Position numbers and translations under genes: made by a program. A stretch of DNA of 37,319 nucleotides from contig NZ_JACSQQ010000004.1 of the NCBI RefSeq assembly GCF_014836555.1, forward strand, positions 128,348-165,666, given 5' to 3'. Of this stretch, positions 22,372-29,411 are shown in pieces (position 1 is the first letter of the stretch; each line of letters opens with the position of its first letter). This DNA comes from Oerskovia rustica. Its GTDB lineage: Bacteria; Actinomycetota; Actinomycetes; Actinomycetales; Cellulomonadaceae. A model generated the notes under the pieces. It was not told where the DNA came from. It worked only from the letters and a program-made list of their open reading frames with translations, and searched no databases.

Positions 22372-23540
22372 CAGCCCTCCAGCGGCGACGCGGGCAGGCG
22401 GAGCAGCACGAGCTCGGCGCTCACCCCTGGCCCGAACGCCATGAGGACGCCGTGCCGGCCGTCGGTCGTGCGCGGCGCCGCGAGGCGCCGCCCGGGGTAC
22501 GCCTCGCGTGCCGCGAGCGTCGCAGCGAGCACGTGCAGCACCGACGACGACGACAGGTTCCCGACGGCGGCGAGCGACTCCCGACTGAGACGCAGGTCCG
22601 CCTCGTCGAGACCCAGCGAGTCGCGCACGACGTCGAGGATGCGCGGCCCGCCCGCGTGCACGACCCACGTCCCGACGTCCTCGGTCGCGAGGTCGTGCTC
22701 GGCGAGCAGCGACTTCACGTCCCCCGCGAGGTGTGCCGCGATGACCTCGGGAAGGCCCGCGGACAGCACGATCCCGAAGCCGCTGTCGCGGATCGTCCAG
22801 CCGAGGTGGTCGGCCGTCTCGGGGTACAGGCGGCCGCGGGTGTCGAGGACCTCGACACCCTGGGCGGCGCCGTCGGGCAGCCCGGGCCGGGGGTCCCCGG
22901 ACTGGCCGTCCACGGGCGGGAAGCCCGCCCGGTGCGCGTCGCCGACCATGACCACGGCCGCCGCGCCGTCGCCGAACAACCCGGTCGAGACCAGGTTCGC
23001 CATGGAGTCGTCGCCGTGCTGGAGCGTGAGCGAGCACAGCTCGACCGACACCAGCAGGGCGACGTCCTGCGGGTGCCCGGCGAGGTAGTCGTGCACGCGG
23101 GCGATCCCCGCGGCCCCCGCGACGCAGCCCAGCCCGAACGACGGCAGCCGCTTGACGTCGGTCCGCAGACCCAGGCGCGTCACGAGCTGTGCGTCGATCG
23201 AGGGCGCCGCGATCCCGGTCACCGAGGTGAAGAGCAGGAAGTCGACCTCCTCCGGGGCCAGCCCGGCGGCGTCGAGCGCGGTGCGGCACGCCTCTTCGGC
23301 GAGGTCCGTGCCGACGCGGATGAAGTGGTCGTTCGCGACCCCGAACGACGTGAGCCCCGCGTACTCGTCGAGAGCAAGGGCCGTGTGGCGGGTCCGCACG
23401 CCGCTCGCCTCGTGCAGCCGCCGCAGGACGGCGCGCTTGGAGGGCGACGGGGTCAGCAGGGGCCCGATCGTGTCCGTGATCTCGCTCTGAGGGTGTGCGA
23501 CGCCCGGCAGAGCCGGACCGACCGCGAGCAACCGCGACAT
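22371..23540 (-). CDS. Type III polyketide synthase (alkylresorcinol/alkylpyrone type)
   Basis: Chalcone-synthase-fold enzyme of 389 residues that would extend a starter acyl-CoA or acyl-ACP with malonyl units and cyclise the product. The catalytic triad is Cys139 (LGCVAGAAG), His295 (VVHAGGPRIL) and Asn328 (GNLSSSSVLHVL). GLFGDGAAAVVM and the C-terminal GPGVSAELVLL are also typical. It leads an operon with a methyltransferase and an FAD enzyme, and is divergent from a UbiA prenyltransferase. This is the gene set of srsABC and agqABCD lipoquinone clusters. ATG 23540 has only a weak GGGA; CACGAT six bases upstream could be a -10 for a leaderless mRNA. Confidence 0.95.
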   Translation of the reverse strand: MSRLLAVGPALPGVAHPQSEITDTIGPLLTPSPSKRAVLRRLHEASGVRTRHTALALDEYAGLTSFGVANDHFIRVGTDLAEEACRTALDAAGLAPEEVDFLLFTSVTGIAAPSIDAQLVTRLGLRTDVKRLPSFGLGCVAGAAGIARVHDYLAGHPQDVALLVSVELCSLTLQHGDDSMANLVSTGLFGDGAAAVVMVGDAHRAGFPPVDGQSGDPRPGLPDGAAQGVEVLDTRGRLYPETADHLGWTIRDSGFGIVLSAGLPEVIAAHLAGDVKSLLAEHDLATEDVGTWVVHAGGPRILDVVRDSLGLDEADLRLSRESLAAVGNLSSSSVLHVLAATLAAREAYPGRRLAAPRTTDGRHGVLMAFGPGVSAELVLLRLPASPLEG

Positions 23541-23646
23541 TCCCGCATCGTGTCACGGCGACGCGCGGGCCGCGCGTTGCTAGCGTCGGACGGGCGAGGA
23601 TCCCCACGACGGCGGGGACGGCAGCGACGGCAGGGACGGCGGTGCG

Positions 23647-24510
23647 GTGACGAGGACGACGAGGGAGACGACCCTGACGACGGTGCGGGGGCTCGCGCTC
23701 GCGAGCCACGCGGGGCCCACGGTCGTGGTCACCGCCCTGGCCGGCTTCTTCGCCGCAGGAGTGGGCTCGGGCCCGACGACGACGGCGCTCGTGGTCGCCG
23801 CGGTCCTCACCGGTCAGCTCTCGGTGGGCTGGTCCAACGACTGGCTCGACGCCCGCCGCGACGTCGCGGTGCAGCGCACCGACAAGCCCGTCGTCGCCGG
23901 CCTCGTCTCGACGCGGCAGGTGCACGCCGCGGCACTCGTCGCGGCGACCCTGTGCGTCGTGCTGTCGCTCGCGACCGGGCTCGTGGCCGGGCTGGTGCAC
24001 CTCGTGGCCGTCGCGAGCGCGTGGTCGTACAACGCGTGGCTCAAGTCGACCGTGTGGTCCTGGGCCCCCTACGCGGTCTCGTTCGGGCTGCTGCCGCTGT
24101 TCGTGGTGCTCGCGGCTCCCGGCGACCGGGTCGCAGCCCCCTGGGCCATGGCCGCGACCGCGCTCCTGGGGGTGGGCGCGCACGTCGCGAACACGCTGCC
24201 CGACCTCGAGGACGACCGGGCCACCGGCATCCGCGGGCTGCCGCACCGGCTCGGCCGGACACGAGCGAGCGTGCTGGCCCCGGTCGTGCTCGTCGCGGCC
24301 GTCGCCGTCGTGGTGCTCGGCCCGCCCGGACCGCCGAGCGTCGCGGCCTGGGTGGGCGGGATCGTGGCGGTGGCGCTCGCGGTCTCGGCGGGTGTGGTCG
24401 CCGTGCGACGGACCACGAGCCGGCTGCCGTTCGCGCTCAGCATGGCCGTCGCGGCGGTGTGCGCCATCCTGCTGGTGCTGGCCGGACCGGACGTCGCGCT
24501 GCCGGGGTGA
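23647..24510 (+). CDS. UbiA-family prenyltransferase
   Basis: Membrane aromatic prenyltransferase of 287 residues with eight or nine helices. The two Asp-rich motifs are clear: NDWLDARRDVAVQRTDKPV and NTLPDLEDDRATGIRGLP, which bind Mg-diphosphate. It would attach an isoprenoid chain to the phenolic lipid made by the divergent PKS operon, as AgqD does in the agq cluster; a menaquinone-like role is the alternative. The GTG 23647 start is chosen from family length; TAGCGT at 23580-23585 is a candidate -10. Confidence 0.9.
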   Translation: MTRTTRETTLTTVRGLALASHAGPTVVVTALAGFFAAGVGSGPTTTALVVAAVLTGQLSVGWSNDWLDARRDVAVQRTDKPVVAGLVSTRQVHAAALVAATLCVVLSLATGLVAGLVHLVAVASAWSYNAWLKSTVWSWAPYAVSFGLLPLFVVLAAPGDRVAAPWAMAATALLGVGAHVANTLPDLEDDRATGIRGLPHRLGRTRASVLAPVVLVAAVAVVVLGPPGPPSVAAWVGGIVAVALAVSAGVVAVRRTTSRLPFALSMAVAAVCAILLVLAGPDVALPG

Positions 24511-24568
24511 GCGGCGCCGTCGGGCGTGCGGCACGGCGGGCTGCGACGGCCCTGCTCGACGGGCCGGC

Positions 24569-25762
24569 TCAGGACGGGACGTCGCCGCCGCAGGCCGGGG
24601 TCGCGACGCCGTCGACGCGCATCTGGGCGGTCCAGGTCCACCCGGCCCCGACGTCTCGGAGGTCGTTCGCGGGGAGCTCGATCGTGCCGGGGCTCGTGGG
24701 CTCGGTGCCGAACCCGTCGCCGTCCGTGCCGAGCGGCGCCGAGTACTCCAGCCGGGTGTCGTCCGGGGCCGTGAGGACCGCCTCGAGCGAGACCGCGGAA
24801 CCTGCCGGGAGGTCGCCCTCCCAGGCGAGCGTGATCTCCGACGGCCCCGCGCCGTCGGTCGGGTAGGGGTGGGTCACCCCGAGGCGGCTGATCGTGCCGG
24901 GCGTCGTGCTGCTGAAGGACGCCTCGCCGAGCCGGGCCGGGTCGGGGCGGTCCTCGTGCTCCCACGTCGTGCAGGCCACCGACGACACGAACCTCCCGCC
25001 CGTGGTCGTCGTGGGGCCGTAGGCGTACAGCAGGCCGGCCACGCACAGGACGGTCGCCGCTCCGGTGACGACCTTGGACCCGCGTCGTCCCTCCCGGACG
25101 AACGGCGCGAGCAACGCGTGGGGCTCCGGCGCGACGGACCTCACGACGACCGTCGACAGCAGGCTGTCCGCGAACGTGCGGTGCTGCTCGTCCCACAGCG
25201 GACGCAGGTACCCGACGAAGCACAGCGCGTCGAGGACGTGCGCGAGCCAGCGCAGGACGGTGGTGAGGAAGCCGACCGGTCGGCCGGAGTCCCGGTTGAC
25301 GACGACGATCCCCGCGGCCCGCTTGCCGGGCGTCGCGCCCGTGTACGCCTGGAGAAGGGCCATCGCGAGCACCGCCCCGATCATCCACGCGCTCTCGGAC
25401 CAGGTCACGTCCTCGAACGCGGTGCCCATGCTGCCGTTGTTGTCCAGACCGGGGAGCGCGCTCGGCGCGACCCCCGGGCCGACGACCACGAACATGATCG
25501 CGGCCAGGATCGAGTTGTCGAGCAGGAACGCCCCGACGCGTCGTAGCCAGCTCGCGTACGGGCCGACGAGCGGGGCGTCGTCGAGGTCGGTGAGATCGAG
25601 CGGGAGGGAGGTGGCCAGGCCCGGCGGGAGGGCGGGCGAGGGGTGCGCGGCAGGCTCGGCGAAGCCGTAGGCGGGGGCGGCGGCCGAGGCCCCGACCGTC
25701 GCCGGGACAGGCTCGTGGTGGTCACCGTCGTGCGGTGTCGGCGTCGTCGCGGGGTCCCCCAT
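24569..25762 (-). CDS. RDD-family membrane protein with extracellular domain
   Basis: Membrane protein of 397 residues. A Pro/Ala/His-rich head (1-62) precedes the RDD domain: LRRVGAFLLDNSILAAIMFV, a second helix, GATPGKRAAGIVVVNRDSGRP and LRWLAHVLDALCFVGYLRPL, with the Arg and Asp residues that name the family. After HRTFADSLLSTVVV a further helix (about 240-260) leads to an outer segment of about 135 residues with two cysteines (VACTTWEH and TPACGGD) that may form a disulfide. That outer domain is not one I recognise. ATG 25762 lacks a clear ribosome-binding site. Confidence 0.85.
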   Translation of the reverse strand: MGDPATTPTPHDGDHHEPVPATVGASAAAPAYGFAEPAAHPSPALPPGLATSLPLDLTDLDDAPLVGPYASWLRRVGAFLLDNSILAAIMFVVVGPGVAPSALPGLDNNGSMGTAFEDVTWSESAWMIGAVLAMALLQAYTGATPGKRAAGIVVVNRDSGRPVGFLTTVLRWLAHVLDALCFVGYLRPLWDEQHRTFADSLLSTVVVRSVAPEPHALLAPFVREGRRGSKVVTGAATVLCVAGLLYAYGPTTTTGGRFVSSVACTTWEHEDRPDPARLGEASFSSTTPGTISRLGVTHPYPTDGAGPSEITLAWEGDLPAGSAVSLEAVLTAPDDTRLEYSAPLGTDGDGFGTEPTSPGTIELPANDLRDVGAGWTWTAQMRVDGVATPACGGDVPS

Positions 25763-25828
25763 GGGACGAGGGTCCCAGATTCGGTGCGGGTTGTCAGCCG
25801 ACCTCCTCGTGGGGGCCCGTGCCGTCGC

Positions 25829-25889
25829 GCCGAGCGTGCAGCTCGGGTCGTCTGGGAACGCTCGGGACGACCCGAACTGCACACTCGAC
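25829..25889. repeat. Palindromic terminator-like repeat, family A copy 2
   Basis: 24-base arms (25829-25852, 25866-25889) are inverted copies with three mismatches, all forming G-T type wobbles on one strand, across a 13-base loop. The sequence shares GTGCAG(T/C)TCGGGTCGTC with the hairpin at 3761-3824. It lies 42 bp past the stop of the minus-strand marR gene and before the RDD gene start, the same position relative to genes as copy 1. Confidence 0.7.
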
Positions 25890-25930
25890 GACGGGGCCGC
25901 ACCCTCCCGCGAGGGGGAGGGCAACGGCTC

Positions 25931-26413
25931 TCAGGCGGTCGCGCCCACGGGCACCGCGCTCGCCGACGGTTCGGCCGGAAGCTCGTGCAGCGCCGCGACG
26001 AGCGGCGCGAGCTCCTCGACCTGGCAGGCCTCGGTGAGCGCCTGCTCGAGAGCCGTGTCGTGCGTGGGCCGGGCCTGGCGCAGGAGCTGCTCGCCCTGCG
26101 GGGTGAGCTCGGTGTAGATGCCGCGGCGGTCGTCCTGGCACAGGATGCGCGTGAGGAGGCCGCGGTCCTCGAGGCGGTTGACGAGGCGGGTCGTGGCGCT
26201 GCTGCTCAGGGCTGCGGCGCGCGCGAGCTGCTGCATGCGCATGTGCCAGCCGTCCTGGCGCGAGAGCGCGTCGAGCACGGTGTACTCGACGACCGAGAGG
26301 CCGTGGTCGGCCTGGAGCGCGCGTTCGAGCGCGGTGTCGAGGATGCCGTGCAGCGCGGCGAGCGTGCGCCAGCCCTGCGAGCGGATCTCGACGGCGTCGT
26401 CCCCGATGCCCAT
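25931..26413 (-). CDS. MarR-family transcriptional regulator
   Basis: Regulator of 160 residues with the MarR winged helix: LSVVEYTVLDALSRQDGW, MRMQQLARAAALSSSATTRL, VNRLEDRGLLTRILCQDDRR, GIYTELTPQGEQLL. The wing carries the typical D-D-R-R. ATG 26413 has AGGAGG upstream, so it is preferred over the longer frame from 26449. It is divergent from an MFS gene and should repress both through the CAACTA boxes between them. Confidence 0.93.
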   Translation of the reverse strand: MGIGDDAVEIRSQGWRTLAALHGILDTALERALQADHGLSVVEYTVLDALSRQDGWHMRMQQLARAAALSSSATTRLVNRLEDRGLLTRILCQDDRRGIYTELTPQGEQLLRQARPTHDTALEQALTEACQVEELAPLVAALHELPAEPSASAVPVGATA

Positions 26414-26446
26414 GCGTGCCTCCTGTGCCTGTCGTGACGTCGCTCT

Positions 26447-26529
26447 CAACTATACCGCTTGTGTGAACTACCAGCGCGTGCAACTATTTATGAGGCGCCT
26501 GCAACTACTGCACGCGCCGGTTGTTGCAC
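26447..26529. promoter_or_regulatory. Repeated CAACTA boxes, likely MarR operators
   Basis: CAACTA occurs at 26447-26452, 26481-26486 and 26502-26507, and a variant GAACTA at 26465-26470. GTGCAAC (26478-26484) has an inverted partner GTTGCAC at 26523-26529. The cluster fills the divergent marR/MFS promoter region and is AT-rich compared with its surroundings. Several MarR dimers probably bind here. Confidence 0.6.
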
Positions 26530-26573
26530 ACACGCCGATGCGCGAGGTGCCAGACACAGACAAGGAGCAGCGC

Positions 26574-27866
26574 ATGCCGCTGGGTCTTCTCGCCCTCGCC
26601 GTCGGGGGCTTCGGGATCGGGCTCACCGAGTTCGTCATCATGGGTCTCCTGCCGGAGATCGCAGGAGAGTTCGGCGTGACCGAGGCCGTCGCCGGCTACC
26701 TCATCTCGGGCTACGCGCTCGCGGTGGCGGTCGGAGCCATCGGCCTCACGGCCGCCGTGATCCGCCTCGACCGCAAGACGGTCCTCGGCAGCCTCATGAT
26801 CCTGTTCATCGCCGGGAACCTGCTCTCGGCCCTCGCCCCCACCTACGAGCTGCTCCTCGGCGGGCGCATCCTCGCGGCCCTGTGCCACGGTGCGTTCTTC
26901 GGGATCGGCGCGGTCGTCGCGGCCGACATGGTCGCCCCGGCCAAGCGCGCGGGCGCCATCGCGACGATGTTCGCAGGCCTCACGACCGCCAACGTCCTGG
27001 GCGTACCGTTCGGCACGTTCCTCGGTCAGCAGTACGGCTGGCGCTCGACGTTCTGGGCCATCACCGTCATCGGCGTCGTCGCGCTCGTCGGGATCGTCCT
27101 GCTCGTGCCGTCCACGCGCCGGGCGTCCGGCGCGCACGGCGCTGCGGCAGCCCCCGGTGACGCAGCCCGCTCGGCCACCGCACACGGCGACCCCGCCCGC
27201 CCGGCGGGAGCGGCGCCGTCGGGCACGCCGTCCCTGCGGACCGAGCTCGCGGCCTTCCGCAACCCGCAGGTCTGGTGGTCGATCCTCGTGACCGTGCTCG
27301 GGTTCGGCGGCATGTTCGGCGCGTTCACCTACATCGCCTTCACGGTCACCGAGGTCGGCTCGTTCGCGACCACGAGCGTGCCGTGGCTGCTCGTGCTGTT
27401 CGGCGCGGGGCTGTTCGTCGGCAACTACCTGGGCGGCAAGGCCGCCGACCGGCGCCTGACCACGAGCCTGCTCGTGCTCCTCGGCGCGCTGACCGTGGTC
27501 CTCGCGGTCTTCGCGCTCACCGCGACGAGCCAGGTCATGACCCTGGTCTCGCTGTTCCTCATGGGGGCGTTCGGGTTCGCGACCGTGCCCGGCCTCCAGA
27601 TGCGCATCATGGGCCACGCCCAGGCCGCCCCCACCATGGCGTCGGGCGCCAACATCGCCGCGTTCAACGTGGGCAACGCGCTCGGCGCGTGGATCGGCGG
27701 CCTGACCATCGCGGCCGGGCTCGGCTTCACCTCGCCCCTGTGGGCGGGTGCCGCGCTCACGCTGCTCGCGGTCGTGGCGCTCGGCGTCGCGACGCTCCAG
27801 GAGCGTCGGACCGCCGGCACGCCTGCCGAGGCGCCCGTGCCGCCTGTGCCCGTCACGGCGCACTGA
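26574..27866 (+). CDS. MFS transporter, DHA1 drug-efflux type
   Basis: Major facilitator protein of 430 residues, twelve helices, of the AraJ/CmlR-like DHA1 group: GLTEFVIMGLLPEIAGEFGV, ISGYALAVAVGA, LGGRILAALCHGAFFGIGAV, and a motif-C-like stretch TTANVLGVPFGTFLGQQYGW. A low-complexity central loop (about 183-225) is rich in Ala, Gly, Pro and Ser and contains a copy of the interspersed GCGGCGCCGTCGGGC motif. ATG 26574 has AAGGAG at 6-base spacing; ATG 26538 is in frame but less well placed. Regulated by the divergent MarR protein; drug or toxic-metabolite export is likely. Confidence 0.92.
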   Translation: MPLGLLALAVGGFGIGLTEFVIMGLLPEIAGEFGVTEAVAGYLISGYALAVAVGAIGLTAAVIRLDRKTVLGSLMILFIAGNLLSALAPTYELLLGGRILAALCHGAFFGIGAVVAADMVAPAKRAGAIATMFAGLTTANVLGVPFGTFLGQQYGWRSTFWAITVIGVVALVGIVLLVPSTRRASGAHGAAAAPGDAARSATAHGDPARPAGAAPSGTPSLRTELAAFRNPQVWWSILVTVLGFGGMFGAFTYIAFTVTEVGSFATTSVPWLLVLFGAGLFVGNYLGGKAADRRLTTSLLVLLGALTVVLAVFALTATSQVMTLVSLFLMGAFGFATVPGLQMRIMGHAQAAPTMASGANIAAFNVGNALGAWIGGLTIAAGLGFTSPLWAGAALTLLAVVALGVATLQERRTAGTPAEAPVPPVPVTAH

Positions 27867-27894
27867 CCCACCCACCACCCGAAGGAGAACCCTC

Positions 27895-28734
27895 ATGACC
27901 CGCACCACCACCGTCCCCGCGGTCGCTCTGCGCGGCGGGACGAGCATCCCGCAGCTCGGCTTCGGCGTCTTCCAGGTGCCCGACGGCGAGACCGCCCAGG
28001 CCGTCTCGCTCGCCCTGGACGCGGGCTATCGCAGCATCGACACGGCCGCCGTCTACGGCAACGAGAAGGGGGTCGGCGCGGGCATCGCCGCGTCGGGCCT
28101 GCCGCGCGACGAGGTGTTCGTGACGAGCAAGCTGTGGATCGACGCGATGGCGCGCGAGGCCGTGCGCCCCGCATTCGAGCAGAGCCTCGAGCGGCTCGGG
28201 CTCGACCGCCTCGACCTGTACCTGATCCACTGGCCCGTGCCCGGGGCGGGCCGCTTCGTCGAGGCGTGGGAGGAGCTCGTCGCGCTGCGCGGCGCCGGGC
28301 TCGTCCGCGAGATCGGCGTCTCGAACTTCACGGCCGAGCACCTCGACGCGGTCGTCGCGGCCACGGGCGTGACGCCCGCGGTGAACCAGGTCGAGCTGCA
28401 CCCGGCGTTCTCGCAGCGGGCGCTGCGGGCGCACCACCGCGAGCTCGGGATCGTGACCGAGGCGTGGAGCCCGCTGGGCCAGGGGACCGTGCTGGGTGAC
28501 CCGGTCCTCTCCGCGATCGCCGATGCGCACGGCGTGACCCCGGCGCAGGTCGTGCTCCGGTGGCACCTGCAGGCCGGGACCGTCGCGATCCCCAAGTCCG
28601 TGACCCCCGAGCGCATCGCGTCGAACCTCGACGTGCTGGGCTTCGAGCTGTCGGCCGAGCAGGTCGCGGCGATCGACGGGCTCGACCGCGCCGACGGGCG
28701 CATCGGGCCGGACCCGGAGAAGTTCGAGGGCTGA
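27895..28734 (+). CDS. Aldo/keto reductase
   Basis: NADPH-dependent carbonyl reductase of 279 residues, AKR5-like. The catalytic tetrad is complete: Asp49 and Tyr54 (SIDTAAVYGNE), Lys79 (VTSKLW) and His112 (LIHWPVPG). IGVSNF and the cofactor-binding IPKSVTPERIASNL are typical. GAAGGAG precedes ATG 27895, 28 bp after the MFS stop, so the two form an operon under MarR control. A role in removing reactive carbonyls alongside efflux is an inference. Confidence 0.94.
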   Translation: MTRTTTVPAVALRGGTSIPQLGFGVFQVPDGETAQAVSLALDAGYRSIDTAAVYGNEKGVGAGIAASGLPRDEVFVTSKLWIDAMAREAVRPAFEQSLERLGLDRLDLYLIHWPVPGAGRFVEAWEELVALRGAGLVREIGVSNFTAEHLDAVVAATGVTPAVNQVELHPAFSQRALRAHHRELGIVTEAWSPLGQGTVLGDPVLSAIADAHGVTPAQVVLRWHLQAGTVAIPKSVTPERIASNLDVLGFELSAEQVAAIDGLDRADGRIGPDPEKFEG

Positions 28735-28760
28735 CCCGCTTGTCTGGCGGCACCTGCCGC

Positions 28761-28818
28761 CGAGAAGTGAGTAGATGCCCCTGATCCTTGGGGATCAGGG
28801 GCATCTACTCACTTCTCG
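28761..28818. repeat. 58-bp perfect palindrome, family B copy 1 (bidirectional terminator)
   Basis: Arms of 27 bases (28761-28787, 28792-28818) pair without a mismatch around a TTGG loop. It sits between convergent genes (aldo/keto reductase stop 28734, lipoprotein stop 28853). The core GAGTAGATGCCCCTGATCC recurs, slightly changed, in the palindrome at 31230-31293. It should stop transcription from both sides. Confidence 0.85.
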
Positions 28819-28852
28819 CCGGGCCTGGGCTCGGCGGGCTGGGCTCGGCGGG

Positions 28853-29242
28853 TCAGGAGCAGAGGTCGATCGCTTCGGTCGCGCCCTCGCGTACCTCGAA
28901 GACCTCCTCGTGTCCCTGGTCGTCGGTGAAGGTCGCGCGGTCACCCTCGACGAGCAGCCACCCCTCCTGGGAGGGGTTGTCCCATCCGCGGGGAGGGTTG
29001 CCGCCGCCGGTGTCGAGCGGACCGTCGACCCGCTGGTACCAGAGGCCTTCGTGCACGAGCTCGTCGATGCCGCAGTGGGTCGTGAGCTCGAAGGGAACGG
29101 CCCCAGGGTCGGGCTCGTACACCGCTCCGGCGCATCCGCCGACGAGCAGCAGCCCGACGAGCAGCAGCCCGACGAGCAGCGGCCCGGCGAGGGCGAGCGG
29201 CGAGCCTGCGCGGAGCGGACGTGCTGGTCGGCGGTGCGGCAT
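28853..29242 (-). CDS. Small secreted lipoprotein
   Basis: Lipoprotein of 129 residues. A basic N-terminus and a hydrophobic core made of a repeated GLLLV unit lead to the lipobox LVGGC with Cys37. The mature part is acidic, has two more cysteines (THCGIDEL and the C-terminal DLCS) and a WxxP-type region (GWDNPSQEGWLLVEGDRATF). The C-terminal segment DRATFTDDQGHEEVFEV looks like a small beta sheet. No family recognised. ATG 29242 has AGGGGGA upstream. Confidence 0.75.
   Translation of the reverse strand: MPHRRPARPLRAGSPLALAGPLLVGLLLVGLLLVGGCAGAVYEPDPGAVPFELTTHCGIDELVHEGLWYQRVDGPLDTGGGNPPRGWDNPSQEGWLLVEGDRATFTDDQGHEEVFEVREGATEAIDLCS
29141..29185 (-). repeat. 15-bp tandem repeat in a signal peptide
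   Basis: GACGAGCAGCAGCCC occurs twice exactly (29141-29155, 29156-29170) and once with one change (29171-29185). It encodes the GLLLV units of the lipoprotein signal peptide. Copy-number change would keep the frame and only alter the length of the hydrophobic core. Confidence 0.85.
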
Positions 29243-29307
29243 GGGTCCCCCTGGGAGTGTGACGGTGTCACCCTGACTCTGTCCTGACGCCCCGGTTGCT
29301 TGCACCG

Positions 29308-29365
29308 CGAGATCGGGGTCGTTGCCGCCATACCGGGCGATCCAGCGACAACGAGCCCGATCTCG
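29308..29365. terminator. 17-bp stem-loop after the MFS gene
   Basis: Arms at 29308-29324 and 29349-29365 (core GAGATCGGG and CCCGATCTC) pair with one mismatch across a 24-base loop. They lie between the stop of the minus-strand MFS gene (29412) and the lipoprotein start (29242), so they probably end the MFS transcript. Confidence 0.55.
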
Positions 29366-29405
29366 ACGGTCGACGGTCGACGGTCGACGGTCGACGGTCG
29401 ACGGT
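29364..29405. repeat. Six tandem copies of CGACGGT
   Basis: Perfect 7-bp units run from 29364 to 29405, beginning at the edge of the stem-loop and ending 7 bp from the MFS stop codon. Each junction forms GGTCGACG, so the tract holds several GTCGAC palindromes. It is a probable variable-number repeat. Confidence 0.9.
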
Positions 29406-29411
29406 CGCCGC

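Noticed and set aside
22371-23540. Beta-ketoacyl-ACP synthase III (FabH) in place of a type III PKS
   Set aside because: The length, the GNxSS catalytic Asn region, the GFGPGV-like C-terminus (AFGPGVSAELVLL) and the methyltransferase/FAD/UbiA context fit a type III PKS.
29364-29405. CRISPR-like array
   Set aside because: The units are only 7 bp and directly tandem with no spacers, and there are no cas genes.
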